64,000 nucleotides of DNA from Marinibacterium sp. Its GTDB lineage: Bacteria > Pseudomonadota > Alphaproteobacteria > Rhodobacterales > Rhodobacteraceae. Positions 9,296-18,254 of this stretch are shown one piece after another (within the stretch, counting starts at the first letter, position 1; each line of letters starts with the position of its first letter). The notes under the pieces were generated by a model, which saw only the letters and a program-made list of their open reading frames with translations, made no database searches and had not been told where the DNA came from. A program made the translations under genes and the position numbers. The stretch spans positions 1-64,000 of the forward strand of contig JAOXSC010000147.1 in NCBI GenBank assembly GCA_025800215.1. Direction: 5' to 3'.

Positions 9296-10471
9296 ATGAC
9301 AGGCCCCGCCCGTCCGTGGCTGGTGCTTGCCGGGCTGGCGCTTGGCGTGACGGCGACCAACGGGTTCGCGCGCTTTGCCTATGGGCTGATCCTGCCGGCG
9401 ATGAAGTCGGAAATGGGCTGGAGCTATGCTCAGGCGGGCTGGCTGAACACGGCCAATGCGCTTGGCTATATGGTCGGGGCGGTCCTGACCATGGTGCTGA
9501 TCGGGCGGGTGCCCCCATCGCGGCTGTTTTCCGTGGGGCTTCTGAGCACCACGGCGGCGCTGCTGGCCACGGGTCTGAACCCGGATCTGTGGTGGCAGAC
9601 ACTGTGGCGCGGTCTGGCCGGATTGTTCGGTGCGATGTCCTTTTCCACGGCTGGTGCGCTGACGGCGGGGCTGTTTCGGGATGATCCCAGGCGCAACGCG
9701 CTGGCGATTGCCATCCTGTTTGGCACCGGCGGCGGGCTGGCCATTGTGCTGTCGGGCGCGGTGCTGCCGCTTGTGCTGGATGCGTTCGGCCCCGCTGCAT
9801 GGCCGCTCTGCTGGGTTCTGGTGGGGGTGACCGCCGCCAGCTTTGTCCCGCTTGGCCTGTGGTCGGCGGCGCAGCTGAGGCCCCCGGTGCAGGCCGAGCG
9901 CCCGGCGCGCCGCCCCCTGCCGGTGCTGCGGATGCTGCCCGAGATCCTGGGGTACATGGGCTTTGGCATGGGGTATTTCGTGTTCCTGACCTTTCTGTCG
10001 GCCTGGATGACGGAACAGGATGCGGGGGCCGGGTTCATTGCGCTGGTCTGGGTGGTTCTGGGCGCGTGCATCTGCATCTGCCCGGCGGTCTGGCGCCCGG
10101 TGTTGGAGCGGTTCGACAATGGCGTGCCGCTGGCGATGATCCTGACGGGGATCGCGATCGGGTCGGCGGTGCCGGTGCTGCTGCCGGGGGGTGGGGCGCT
10201 GGTGGGATCGGCGGTGATCTTCGGGGTGTCGGTGTTCATGGCGCCGGGGGCGGTCACCACCTTTGTGCGCAAGAACCTGCCCGCCGACAGCTGGGGCCGC
10301 GCGATCAGCCTGTTTACCGCACTGTTTGCGCTGGCGCAGATTGCTGGCCCCTATGGCGCGGGTCTGGTGGGGGATCTCTTTGGCAATATCGGGGTCAGCC
10401 TGCTGGCCGCCGCTGCGATCCTGTTGATGGGGGCAGCGGCAGCGCTGATGCAGAAACCGATCGCGGATTGA
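9296..10471 (+). CDS. MFS transporter, YbfB/YjiJ-like
   Basis: A 391-residue inner-membrane protein with about twelve hydrophobic helices. The N-terminal region (GVTATNGFARFAYGLILPAMKSEMGWSYAQAGWLNTANALGYM) resembles the YbfB/YjiJ group of major-facilitator proteins. I chose the ATG at 9296, because upstream in-frame codons give a cysteine-rich, non-hydrophobic extension. The substrate is unknown. It converges on msrA, with a 10-bp inverted repeat spanning the shared 3' end. Confidence 0.85.
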   Translation: MTGPARPWLVLAGLALGVTATNGFARFAYGLILPAMKSEMGWSYAQAGWLNTANALGYMVGAVLTMVLIGRVPPSRLFSVGLLSTTAALLATGLNPDLWWQTLWRGLAGLFGAMSFSTAGALTAGLFRDDPRRNALAIAILFGTGGGLAIVLSGAVLPLVLDAFGPAAWPLCWVLVGVTAASFVPLGLWSAAQLRPPVQAERPARRPLPVLRMLPEILGYMGFGMGYFVFLTFLSAWMTEQDAGAGFIALVWVVLGACICICPAVWRPVLERFDNGVPLAMILTGIAIGSAVPVLLPGGGALVGSAVIFGVSVFMAPGAVTTFVRKNLPADSWGRAISLFTALFALAQIAGPYGAGLVGDLFGNIGVSLLAAAAILLMGAAAALMQKPIAD

Positions 10472-10480
10472 TCCGCGATC
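10459..10480. terminator. Inverted repeat between convergent genes, possible terminator
   Basis: GATCGCGGAT-TG-ATCCGCGATC is a perfect 10-bp inverted repeat that overlaps the stop codon of the MFS gene and abuts the msrA stop. There is no T run on either side, so Rho-independent function is uncertain. Confidence 0.4.
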
Positions 10481-10990
10481 TCAGGATGCCGCGCGGCGGG
10501 GCAGGATCCAGTCGGCGCGGGGGAAATGGCAGGTATAGCCGTTGGGGCGGTGTAGCAGGTAATCCTGATGCTCGGGCTCGGCCTCCCAGAAATCGCCCAC
10601 CGGTTCGACTTCGGTCACCACCGGTCCGGGCCAAAGCCCGCTGGCATTGACGTCAGCGATGGTGTCACGCGCCACCTGATGCTGGGTGTCGTCCAGATAA
10701 TAGATGGCCGAGCGATAGCTCAGCCCCATGTCGTTGCCCTGCCGGTTCAGCGTGGTGGGGTCGTGGATCTGAAAGAAGAATTCCAGCAGATCACGATAGC
10801 TGGTCACCGCGGGGTCAAAGATGATCTCGATCCCTTCGGCATGGGTGCCGTGGTTGCGATAGGTGGCGTTGGGCACGTCGCCACCGGTATAGCCCACGCG
10901 GGTTTTCAGAACGCCGGGGCGCTTGCGGATCAGATCCTGCATTCCCCAGAAACAGCCCCCCGCCAGAACGGCGCGTTCGGTCGTGCTCAT
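10481..10990 (-). CDS. msrA: Peptide-methionine (S)-S-oxide reductase
   Basis: A 169-residue cytoplasmic repair enzyme that reduces the S-epimer of methionine sulfoxide. The active-site motif GGCFWG (Cys13) is at the N-terminus, followed by [33 protein letters not shown] and a C-terminal HQDYL, all typical of MsrA. Its start overlaps the msrB stop by 4 bp (ATGA), so msrB-msrA form one operon covering both sulfoxide epimers. Confidence 0.97.
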   Translation of the reverse strand: MSTTERAVLAGGCFWGMQDLIRKRPGVLKTRVGYTGGDVPNATYRNHGTHAEGIEIIFDPAVTSYRDLLEFFFQIHDPTTLNRQGNDMGLSYRSAIYYLDDTQHQVARDTIADVNASGLWPGPVVTEVEPVGDFWEAEPEHQDYLLHRPNGYTCHFPRADWILPRRAAS

Positions 10991-11436
10991 GCGATGTCCT
11001 CCACCTGGTCAAGATAAGCGCCATAACCTTCGGCTTCCATGTCGTCGCGATGGACGAACCGCAGACTGGCGGAATTGATGCAGTAGCGCAGCCCGCCCTG
11101 ATCGCGCGGCCCGTCGGGAAAGACATGGCCCAGATGGCTGTCGCCATGGGTCGAGCGGACTTCGGTGCGCACCATGCCCAGCGAACGGTCTTCGATTTCC
11201 TGGATATGGGCGGCTTCGATCGGCTTGGTAAAGCTGGGCCAGCCGCAGCCGGATTCGTATTTGCGCGATGACGAAAACAGCGGTTCGCCCGACACGATGT
11301 CCACATAGATCCCCGGATCCTTGTTATAAAGCAGCTTGCCGGTGCCGGGGCGTTCCGTGCCGCTTTTCTGGGTGACGTGGAATTCTTCGGGCGACAGCCG
11401 GGCGATGGCGTCGGGGTCTTTGTGATAGGTGGTCAT
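10987..11436 (-). CDS. msrB: Peptide-methionine (R)-S-oxide reductase
   Basis: A 149-residue enzyme that reduces the R-epimer of methionine sulfoxide, upstream of and overlapping msrA. The catalytic-cysteine motif [11 protein letters not shown] lies near residue 125 and the fold motif SGCGWPSF near 75. The paired CxxC zinc ligands of zinc-type MsrB are absent ([10 protein letters not shown] in their place), so it belongs to the zinc-free group. I chose the ATG at 11436; the upstream open frame codes for low-complexity, Arg/Pro-rich sequence. Confidence 0.95.
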   Translation of the reverse strand: MTTYHKDPDAIARLSPEEFHVTQKSGTERPGTGKLLYNKDPGIYVDIVSGEPLFSSSRKYESGCGWPSFTKPIEAAHIQEIEDRSLGMVRTEVRSTHGDSHLGHVFPDGPRDQGGLRYCINSASLRFVHRDDMEAEGYGAYLDQVEDIA

Positions 11437-11587
11437 GGCGCCTCCGATACGGGGTTCTGGGGCATTATGTGGCGCGCAGGCAGCCGGTTTCAAAGCCCTT
11501 TCTTGGACAGATCGCGGGATCGTGCAGGTCATCCAATCGGCGCGCTGCTGCGTAGACAGCACAGGACACGGAACAGGGGGATTGTTC

Positions 11588-12109
11588 ATGCGCGGCATTC
11601 TGGCAATGATCTTTGGTCTCTGGGCGGGGTTGGCGCAGGCGGGCGGGCTGACCGGGACATTTGCGTCCATCGACGGAGGAGAGCTGCGGATCGAAGCCTG
11701 GCGCGGCCAGCCTGTGCTGGTGGTCAATACCGCGTCGCGCTGCGGCTTTACCGGGCAATATGCGGGCCTTCAGGCGCTCTATGGCCGCTACCGGGCGCAG
11801 GGGCTGGTGGTGCTGGCGGTGCCGTCGGACGATTTCCGGCAAGAGCTGTCCAGCGCCGAGGCGGTCAAACGCTTTTGCGAGATCCAGTTCGGGCTGGATC
11901 TGCCGATGACGGACATCTCGCGCGTCACCGGGGCGGATGCGCATCCGTTCTATCGCGCGGTGCGCCAGCAAACGGGCTTTGTGCCGCGCTGGAATTTCAA
12001 CAAGATCCTGCTGGATGGGAATGGCGATGTGCTGGGCAGCTGGGGCGCGCGGGTGCGGCCCGATGATCCGGCCATCATCGCCGGGATCGAACAGGTGCTG
12101 GCCGACTAG
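11588..12109 (+). CDS. Glutathione peroxidase family protein with signal peptide
   Basis: A 173-residue thiol peroxidase that should act in the periplasm. Residues 1-19 ([19 protein letters not shown]) form a Sec signal peptide with an AQA cleavage site. The mature protein has the GPx motif [12 protein letters not shown] (peroxidatic Cys at about 53), VLAVPSDDF, and the Trp-Asn active-site stretch [11 protein letters not shown]. It is a cysteine and not a selenocysteine type. It is divergent from msrB-msrA across about 150 bp, so this is a local oxidative-damage group. Its stop shares the bases CTAG with the convergent EamA gene. Confidence 0.92.
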   Translation: MRGILAMIFGLWAGLAQAGGLTGTFASIDGGELRIEAWRGQPVLVVNTASRCGFTGQYAGLQALYGRYRAQGLVVLAVPSDDFRQELSSAEAVKRFCEIQFGLDLPMTDISRVTGADAHPFYRAVRQQTGFVPRWNFNKILLDGNGDVLGSWGARVRPDDPAIIAGIEQVLAD

Positions 12110-12978
12110 GACTGTTCGCGCCCCCGCGACAGCTGTACCGCAAGGATCCCCAGCGTGACGATCCCCACGCCCACCATATCCATCACCCCAAGCCGTTCCC
12201 CCAAAAGCAGCGACGCGATGGCCACGCCGAAGACGGGGTTGAGGAAATGAAACGTCGCTGCCCGGATCGCGCCGATGCGATCGACCAGCAGGAACCACAC
12301 CAGCGTCGCCGCCAGCCCCGGCACCAGCGTGGTATAGGCAAAGGCGGCCGCCAGGGGCCAGCTTGGGGTCATGCGGAAGGTTTCGAACGGGATGGCCACG
12401 GCCAGCAGCACCGCCGCACCAATCAGCATCTGCAAGCCCACCACCATCAGGAAATTGCCGCCGGTCGACGCCCCACGCATGGCGAGTGTGGCAAAGCTGA
12501 GCGCCAGCACGCCGATGCCGCAGAACACCACGCCCAGCAGATCGACACCCGCAGTCAGGCGCGCCCCCATGATCAGGGCCACGCCACCCATGCCCGCAAA
12601 CAGCCCTGCCATGGCGAGCGGGCGCAGCCGGTCGCCATAGATCAGCCAGCTGAACAGCGCCACCAGCAGCGGCATGGCCGATGCGATGATCGCGGCCAGC
12701 GATGCTTCGACCCATTGCATGGCGACAAAGTTCAGCCCCAGATACAGCGCGTTCTGGCAGATCCCGAAGATCACCGTCGCGCGCCATTGGGCAGGCGTCA
12801 GCCGCCAGCTTTGGCCAAGGGCACGGGCCAGGGCGACGCCCAGCAGGCCCGACACCAGAAACCGGGCCGCCAGCGCATACAGGGGCGATGCATCGGCCAC
12901 GATGATCCGGGCCGATGTAAAGGCCGATGACCACATCAGGGCAAAAGCCAGCCCCATCCCGATTGCACGCAGATCCAT
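12106..12978 (-). CDS. DMT-superfamily (EamA) transporter
   Basis: A 290-residue inner-membrane protein with ten predicted helices arranged as two EamA repeats; motifs include GLAFALMWSSAFTSARII at the N-terminus and FHFLNPVFGVAIASLLLGERL in the second repeat. Such proteins export metabolites or amino acids; the substrate cannot be inferred. The ATG at 12978 has a good upstream ribosome-binding site (AAGGGG), which favours it over the start 30 codons upstream. The stop overlaps the convergent peroxidase stop through CTAG. Confidence 0.9.
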   Translation of the reverse strand: MDLRAIGMGLAFALMWSSAFTSARIIVADASPLYALAARFLVSGLLGVALARALGQSWRLTPAQWRATVIFGICQNALYLGLNFVAMQWVEASLAAIIASAMPLLVALFSWLIYGDRLRPLAMAGLFAGMGGVALIMGARLTAGVDLLGVVFCGIGVLALSFATLAMRGASTGGNFLMVVGLQMLIGAAVLLAVAIPFETFRMTPSWPLAAAFAYTTLVPGLAATLVWFLLVDRIGAIRAATFHFLNPVFGVAIASLLLGERLGVMDMVGVGIVTLGILAVQLSRGREQS

Positions 12979-13032
12979 ATCGGCCCCTTTTGGTGGTGAC
13001 GCCCCGGTGCTGTGCCGCATTTGCCTGAAAGC

Positions 13033-13060
13033 AAAAAGGGCCGCGCAAAGGCGACCCTTT
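13033..13060 (-). terminator. Terminator of the HU gene
   Basis: On the minus strand AAAGGG and CCCTTT form a stem around a GC-rich loop, followed by further T residues (CCCTTTTTG). It lies 22 bp past the HU stop codon. Confidence 0.65.
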
Positions 13061-13081
13061 CCAGACAAAGATGGCTGGGGC

Positions 13082-13369
13082 TTATTCGTTCACGCTGTCT
13101 TTCAGCGCTTTGGCGATGGTCATCTTAACGACCTTGTCCGCCTCTTTCTTGAACTGTTCGCCGGTGGCGGGGTTGCGCACCATGCGCTCGGGACGCTCGC
13201 GGCAATAGATCTTGCCAACGCCCGGCAGGGTCAGAGCGCCGCCGCCCGACACTTCGCGCGTGATCAGGGTGGTGATCGCATCCAGAGCCGCACCTGCGGC
13301 TTTCTTGTCGGTGCCCATCTCTTCGGCCAGCGCGGCAACAAGCTGCGTCTTGGTCATGGGTTTTGCCAT
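13082..13369 (-). CDS. HU-family DNA-binding protein
   Basis: A 95-residue nucleoid protein. It starts with the HU helices (MTKTQLVAALAEEMGTDKKAAGAALDAITTLI) and has the beta-arm region with the DNA-intercalating proline segment shortened to PERMVRNPATGEQ, which aligns with the RxxRNPxTGE signature. It ends in the usual C-terminal helix (KEADKVVKMTIAKALKDSVN). A strong ribosome-binding site (AAGGAG) precedes the ATG. Its gene stands alone with its own terminator. The acidic helix content and TKTQL start are typical of alphaproteobacterial HU variants rather than IHF. Confidence 0.93.
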   Translation of the reverse strand: MAKPMTKTQLVAALAEEMGTDKKAAGAALDAITTLITREVSGGGALTLPGVGKIYCRERPERMVRNPATGEQFKKEADKVVKMTIAKALKDSVNE

Positions 13370-13499
13370 TTTGTTATCTCCTTGTCTGCCCGAGAACTTG
13401 GGCCTCGTTCGCGCAGTTTAGCGCCATCTTGTGGGCGAACACAACAAATGGCGGTGCAAACAAGGCCAAAAACCTTGATTTTATGGGGTCTGCGTTGCG

Positions 13500-14966
13500 T
13501 TAAAGGAACGCGGTTTCCTCGAATGAGCGCAATTTGCGGCTGTGAAGACGTGCCAAAGGCATTTCGCGCAGATTTTCCATTGCCTTGATCCCGATCTTGA
13601 GATGGCGGCTGACCTGGGTTTTGTAGAAATCCGACGCCATGCCCGGCAGCTTGAGTTCCCCGTGCAATGGTTTGTCCGACACACAAAGCAGCGTTCCGTA
13701 AGGCACCCGGAACCGGTAGCCATTGGCCGCGATCGTGGCGCTTTCCATATCCAGCGCGATGGCCCGCGATTTGCTGAGCCGCTGCACCGGGCCGGACTGG
13801 TCGCGAAGTTCCCAGTTGCGGTTGTCATGGGTGGCCACTGTGCCGGTGCGCATCACCCGCTTCATGTCATAGCCTTCCATATCGGTCATTTCCTCGACCG
13901 CGCGTTCCAGGGCGATCTGAACCTCGGCCAAGGCCGGGATCGGCACCCACACAGGCAGGTCGTCATCCAGAACATGGTCTTCGCGCAGATAGGCATGGGC
14001 CAGCACGAAATCCCCAAGCGCCTGGGTTTTGCGCAGGCCAGCGCAGTGGCCCACCATCAGCCAGGCATGCGGGCGCAGCACGGCGATGTGGTCTGTCGCG
14101 GTTTTCGCGTTGGACGGCCCCACCCCGATATTGACCAGTGTGATGCCGTTCCCGTCGGGCCGCTTGAGGTGATAGGTCGGCATCTGGGGCATCTTTGCCA
14201 CCGGTGCGATGGGGGTCGTGGCATCGGTGATTTCCACATTCCCGGTGCTCACAAAGCTGGAATAGCCGCTGTCGGGATCGGCCAGGGCCGCACGCGCGAA
14301 ATCTTCGAATTCGCTGACGTAGAACTGGTAGTTGGTGAACAGGATGTGGTTCTGGAAATGCTCGGGCTCGGTCGCGGTGTAATGGCTGAGCCGGGCCAGC
14401 GAATAATCCACCCGCTGCGCGGTAAACGGGGCCAGAGGGCCAACGCCGTCGCGGTCCAGTTCATGCACGCCATTGACGATGTCGTCATTGATCACGTTCA
14501 GATCGGGCACGTCAAAGGCGTCGCGCAGGATGAAATCGCTGACACCGTCCTGCGGCACGGTCAGGCTGCTGTCATTGGCCACGGCAAAATGCACCGGCAT
14601 CGGCGTGGTGGATGGCCCGACGCTGACGGGCACCTTGTGGTTTTCGATCAGCAGCCCGATCTGCTGGATCAGATAGTTGCGGAACAGCTGCGGCCGGGTG
14701 ATCGTCGTAGCATATGTGCCCGGATCGTTGACATGGCCAAAGCTGAGCCGGCTGTCCACCTGCGCGTGGCTGGTCGTCGTCATGCGCACTTCGGGGTAGA
14801 AGGCCCGCACATGCTGACCCGGCATGCCGTCACTCAGCGCCCGGCCAAGGGCGCCCGTTAGGTATGACGTCGCTTCGTCATACAGCGTTTCCAGATAGTC
14901 CACCGCGTCGGTGGCGTTGTCGAAGCTGCGGGTCTTGGTGGTGTCTGGCGTGTCGGTCGGGGTCAT
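13500..14966 (-). CDS. amn: AMP nucleosidase
   Basis: A 488-residue cytoplasmic enzyme that splits AMP into adenine and ribose 5-phosphate. The N-terminal AMP nucleosidase domain (about residues 1-170) contains RPQLFRNYLIQQIGLLIENH and VSVGPSTTPMPVHFA. The C-terminal phosphorylase-like domain contains NIGVGPSNAKTATDHIAVLRPHAWLMVGHCAGLR and ALDMESATIAANGYRFRVPYGTLLCVSDKPLHGE. Its start overlaps the stop of the adenine deaminase gene by 4 bp (ATGA). The product adenine is therefore the substrate of the enzyme encoded just upstream in the operon. Confidence 0.96.
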   Translation of the reverse strand: MTPTDTPDTTKTRSFDNATDAVDYLETLYDEATSYLTGALGRALSDGMPGQHVRAFYPEVRMTTTSHAQVDSRLSFGHVNDPGTYATTITRPQLFRNYLIQQIGLLIENHKVPVSVGPSTTPMPVHFAVANDSSLTVPQDGVSDFILRDAFDVPDLNVINDDIVNGVHELDRDGVGPLAPFTAQRVDYSLARLSHYTATEPEHFQNHILFTNYQFYVSEFEDFARAALADPDSGYSSFVSTGNVEITDATTPIAPVAKMPQMPTYHLKRPDGNGITLVNIGVGPSNAKTATDHIAVLRPHAWLMVGHCAGLRKTQALGDFVLAHAYLREDHVLDDDLPVWVPIPALAEVQIALERAVEEMTDMEGYDMKRVMRTGTVATHDNRNWELRDQSGPVQRLSKSRAIALDMESATIAANGYRFRVPYGTLLCVSDKPLHGELKLPGMASDFYKTQVSRHLKIGIKAMENLREMPLARLHSRKLRSFEETAFL

Positions 14967-16783
14967 GTGGCGGGTTCCAGCAGGTCGATTTTCTGAAAGC
15001 TGCGGACATCCACAAGGCCCAGATCCGAAATCCGAAGCTCGGGGATGACCACAAGGGCCAGCAGCGAATGTTGCATATAGGCGTTGTTGAGCCTGCAGCC
15101 CGCCGCCTCCATCGCGGCGATCAGCGCGTCGGCGCGGGCGGCGACCTGCGCGGCGGGGCTGTCGGACATCAGCCCGGCAATCGGCAGGGGCACCAGCGCC
15201 TGTTCGGTGCCGTCCCGGAACAGGGTGATCCCGCCGCCGACCTCGGCCAGGCGGTTGGCGGCGCGGGCCATTTCATCACGGTCGGTGCCCACCACGATCA
15301 TGTGGTGGCTGTCATGCGCGACGGTGGACGCCATCGCCATCGGCCCGCGATAGCCAAAGCCCGACACAAAGGCATTGACCACCCCGCCAGTGGCGCGGTG
15401 ACGTTCCACAAGGGCGATCTGGCAGACGTCGTCGGTGCTCTGCGTGGGTTCCACAAGCCCGTTAGCCACCGGCAGATCGAGCTTGAGCGCCTTGGTCGGG
15501 GCCTGGTTTTCCACCACGCCGATGACATTGGCGCGCACCGTATTGGCGCCCTCGGGGGCGGCGATTTCGAAATCCGCGGCGGTCAGGGCATGGCCTAGAT
15601 GCACGGTCTGGCGGGCGTCATCGGGCCAGTCAAGATGCGGGCAATCCACCGTGATCGCGCCGGCGCGGGCCACGGTGCGGCCGCGCGCGATGACATGTTC
15701 GATGGGCAGCGTGGTCAGGTCCGATGTCAGGATCACATCCGCCCGCCGTCCGGGGGCCAGCGATCCGATCTCGCGTTCCAGCCCAAAATGGGTGGCGGTG
15801 TTTACCGTGGCCATCTGCAGCGCCACCAGCGGGTCGCAGCCACAGGCGATGGCGTGGCGCACCACCCGGTTCATATGCCCGTCATTGATCAGCGTGCCCG
15901 AATGGCAGTCATCGGTGCACAGGATGAAATTGCGCGGATCCAGCCCCTTTTCGGTGATCGCGGTGATCTGGCTTTCGACATCGTACCACGCGCTTCCCAG
16001 CCGCATCATCGAGCGCATGCCCAGTCGCACGCGGGCAATGGCGTCGGCTTCGCAGGTGCCTTCGTGGTCATCGGCGGGGCCGCCGGCCACATAGCCTGCA
16101 AATGCCGGGCCCAGATCGGGCGATGCATAATGCCCGCCCACGGTTTTGCCTGCGGCCTGGGTGGCGGCGATTTCGGCCAGCATCTTGGGATCGCAATTGG
16201 ACACGCCGGGGAAATTCATCATCTCGCCCAGCCCGATGATGCCGGGCCAGGTCATCGCTTCGGCCACATCCTCGGGCGAGATTTCATAGCCCGTGGTTTC
16301 CAGGCCCGGCGCCGACGGCGCGCAGGACGGCATCTGCGTATAGATGTTCACCGGTTGCATCAGAGCTTCGTCATGCATCAGTCGCACACCGCGCAGACCC
16401 AGCACATTCGCGATCTCGTGGGGGTCGGTGAACATGGTGGTGGTGCCATGGGGGATCACCGCGCGGGCGAATTCGGCGGGCGTCAGCATGCCGCTTTCGA
16501 TATGCATGTGCCCGTCGCACAGGCCGGGGATCATATAGCGGCCATCGGCTTCGATGACTTCGGTGTCCGGGCCGGTGCAATAGGCGGCATCGGGCACGAT
16601 ACAGGCGATGCGGCCGGATTTGATGGCGATGTCATGGCCGGGCAGCACTTCGCGCGTGTGCACATTGACCCACTGCCCGCCCCGGATCACCAGATCGGCG
16701 GGCGCGCGGCCGGTTGCAACATCAATGAGAGAGGCGGCCGTGTCGGCCCAGGTGGGAAAAGCGGGGAATGCGTTTGGTTCCAT
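14963..16783 (-). CDS. ade: Adenine deaminase
   Basis: A 606-residue binuclear metal amidohydrolase that converts adenine to hypoxanthine and ammonia. The metal-binding motif GLCDGHMHIESGML is at about residues 84-97, followed by GTTTMFTDPHEIANVLG, GHYASPDL, and ILCTDDCHSGTLINDGHMNRVVR. The C-terminal half carries HHMIVVGTDRDEMARAANRL and VVIPELRISDLGLVDVRSF, as in Ade. I chose the ATG at 16783 (MEPNAFPAF), because the 37-codon upstream extension is Arg/Cys-rich and unlike the family. First gene of the ade-amn operon. Confidence 0.96.
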   Translation of the reverse strand: MEPNAFPAFPTWADTAASLIDVATGRAPADLVIRGGQWVNVHTREVLPGHDIAIKSGRIACIVPDAAYCTGPDTEVIEADGRYMIPGLCDGHMHIESGMLTPAEFARAVIPHGTTTMFTDPHEIANVLGLRGVRLMHDEALMQPVNIYTQMPSCAPSAPGLETTGYEISPEDVAEAMTWPGIIGLGEMMNFPGVSNCDPKMLAEIAATQAAGKTVGGHYASPDLGPAFAGYVAGGPADDHEGTCEADAIARVRLGMRSMMRLGSAWYDVESQITAITEKGLDPRNFILCTDDCHSGTLINDGHMNRVVRHAIACGCDPLVALQMATVNTATHFGLEREIGSLAPGRRADVILTSDLTTLPIEHVIARGRTVARAGAITVDCPHLDWPDDARQTVHLGHALTAADFEIAAPEGANTVRANVIGVVENQAPTKALKLDLPVANGLVEPTQSTDDVCQIALVERHRATGGVVNAFVSGFGYRGPMAMASTVAHDSHHMIVVGTDRDEMARAANRLAEVGGGITLFRDGTEQALVPLPIAGLMSDSPAAQVAARADALIAAMEAAGCRLNNAYMQHSLLALVVIPELRISDLGLVDVRSFQKIDLLEPAT

Positions 16784-16908
16784 GGTCCAATTGTCCAGAT
16801 TGCGGGGGCGGGCGCAAGCCCGATCTGTCACCACCTGCAACGCGACGCTATGCAACCCGCATGACCGCAATATGACGTGGCGGGGCCGTGTCACATAGGC
16901 GGCGGATT

Positions 16909-17841
16909 TCAGGCCACAGCGCCCTGATCTGTTCCGAAGTTGGCCACCACGCGGCGCCAGAACACGTCGAGAGGCGCAGAATGTGTCCCTTTGCGCCGTG
17001 CCGCACAGATGTTCCAGAACAATTCGCGTTCGGTCCGAACCTCTTTGAGGCGGCCCATCGCTTCGTATTCGGCAAAGGCATCGACCCGCCCGCCACAGAC
17101 CACGTCCGAACGGCTTGCCAGATCGACCAGCAGCGTGAAGTCGTCACATTCGATCTGCGGCAGCCGGTCAGCGGCTTCGCGCGCGGCCCGGTTGCCGCCC
17201 AGAATGGTGCCCGCCGCACTCTGCCAGTATCGGTTCATGTAGCCCGAAGCAAAGCAGCTGGAAAACACGTCATAAAGTGTGGCGGGGTTCTTGTCGTGGA
17301 TCGGGTGGCCGGGCCGGGCCCAGAACGACACCGGTTCCTTGCGCAGCAGCACGATTTCAAGATCGCTCAGATCCGGGGTGTGGGTCAGGTCGCAGACCAC
17401 CACATCAATGATGCCGTTTCGCAGATCTTCGAGGGGTTTCTTGGTCGCGCTGACGTCGATCCGCGTGCGCAGATCGGGGTTTTCGTCAAGCATGTCGGCC
17501 AGAACCGGGGAAATCACCGTGCGGGTCGTCAGCGGACCACAGCCGATGCTGAGAACCTGTTCGCCACCCCCTCGCAGATTCGCGACGCTGGTTTCAAACA
17601 GGTTCGTGGCCTCGGTCAGGCGGTTCAGAAGATCCACGAAGGCCCGCCCGGACGCGGTCAGGCGCGCCCCGTTGCGGCGACGTTCGAACAGGGGCTGGCC
17701 GACATAATCTTCGGCCTGCGAAATATGGCGTGAAAAACTTGCAGGAGAGGTTCCAAGCGCTTCGGCCGCATCGCGAAAGCTTCCATGCCGGGCCAGTGCT
17801 TCAACCGCAGCCTTCGATTTGTCGTCTAGTGCTTTGTTCAT
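16909..17841 (-). CDS. LysR-family transcriptional regulator
   Basis: A 310-residue regulator with an N-terminal winged HTH (AVEALARHGSFRDAAEALGTSPASFSRHISQAEDYVGQPLFERRRNGARLTASG, residues about 11-65) and a substrate-binding-like effector domain (about 85-300). The open frame extends to an ATG at 17943 (344 residues); I prefer 17841 because it gives the usual family length, but neither start has a clear ribosome-binding site. It lies 125 bp upstream of ade on the same strand, so it could control ade-amn or a distant target. The effector is unknown. Confidence 0.85.
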   Translation of the reverse strand: MNKALDDKSKAAVEALARHGSFRDAAEALGTSPASFSRHISQAEDYVGQPLFERRRNGARLTASGRAFVDLLNRLTEATNLFETSVANLRGGGEQVLSIGCGPLTTRTVISPVLADMLDENPDLRTRIDVSATKKPLEDLRNGIIDVVVCDLTHTPDLSDLEIVLLRKEPVSFWARPGHPIHDKNPATLYDVFSSCFASGYMNRYWQSAAGTILGGNRAAREAADRLPQIECDDFTLLVDLASRSDVVCGGRVDAFAEYEAMGRLKEVRTERELFWNICAARRKGTHSAPLDVFWRRVVANFGTDQGAVA

Positions 17842-18254
17842 TGCTTTTGTCGTTTGGGAGGACGGTTCCGAAAATTGAAAGCAGGTCAGGTTGCACTCGC
17901 ATTCTTGGTAGATGCGTTGCATGAACGCGACTGTCGGATCCATTTATCCGCTAAGTGTCTGAATATTCAAGGGACAGACTAGGGGAAGCCTTACGCATCG
18001 CAAGAAATGTGGAGGCAACCGCACAGGCCGGGGGCACCGGTATTGTCGCCCCGCCCGGTCAGGCCCGGAAGAGTATCCGGTGCCGGTCCGGGCTGCGAAG
18101 CTCTGCGATCTGACGGGCCGCCCCGTTCGGATCGCTGGCTTTGCAACGGCCGGGCGCATCAGGCCAGACGTGGCTGGCGCCCATTGTGATGCACCGCCCC
18201 AACCGGCTCCCGCCGCGGGGCGGTGCATCACACGATCAACAGTGCCGAAGCGCG
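17842..18254. other. Intergenic region without a convincing gene
   Basis: About 410 bp between the LysR gene and the YCII-domain gene. The part next to the LysR gene is noticeably lower in GC and probably holds its promoter. The rest is GC-rich; short open frames here have no ribosome-binding site and no recognisable protein features. The only structured element is the long hairpin at 18185-18232. Confidence 0.6.
18185..18232. repeat. 16-bp perfect inverted repeat (hairpin)
   Basis: The arms TGTGATGCACCGCCCC (18185-18200) and its exact reverse complement (18217-18232) enclose a 16-base GC-rich loop. There is no T run on either strand, so it is not a normal intrinsic terminator. It lies 23 bp past the end of the YCII-domain gene, on that gene's 3' side. 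Confidence 0.8.

Noticed and set aside
17944-18231. Open frames of 60-95 codons between the LysR and YCII genes
   Set aside because: Pro/Arg-rich translations, no ribosome-binding site, and they overlap the perfect hairpin.
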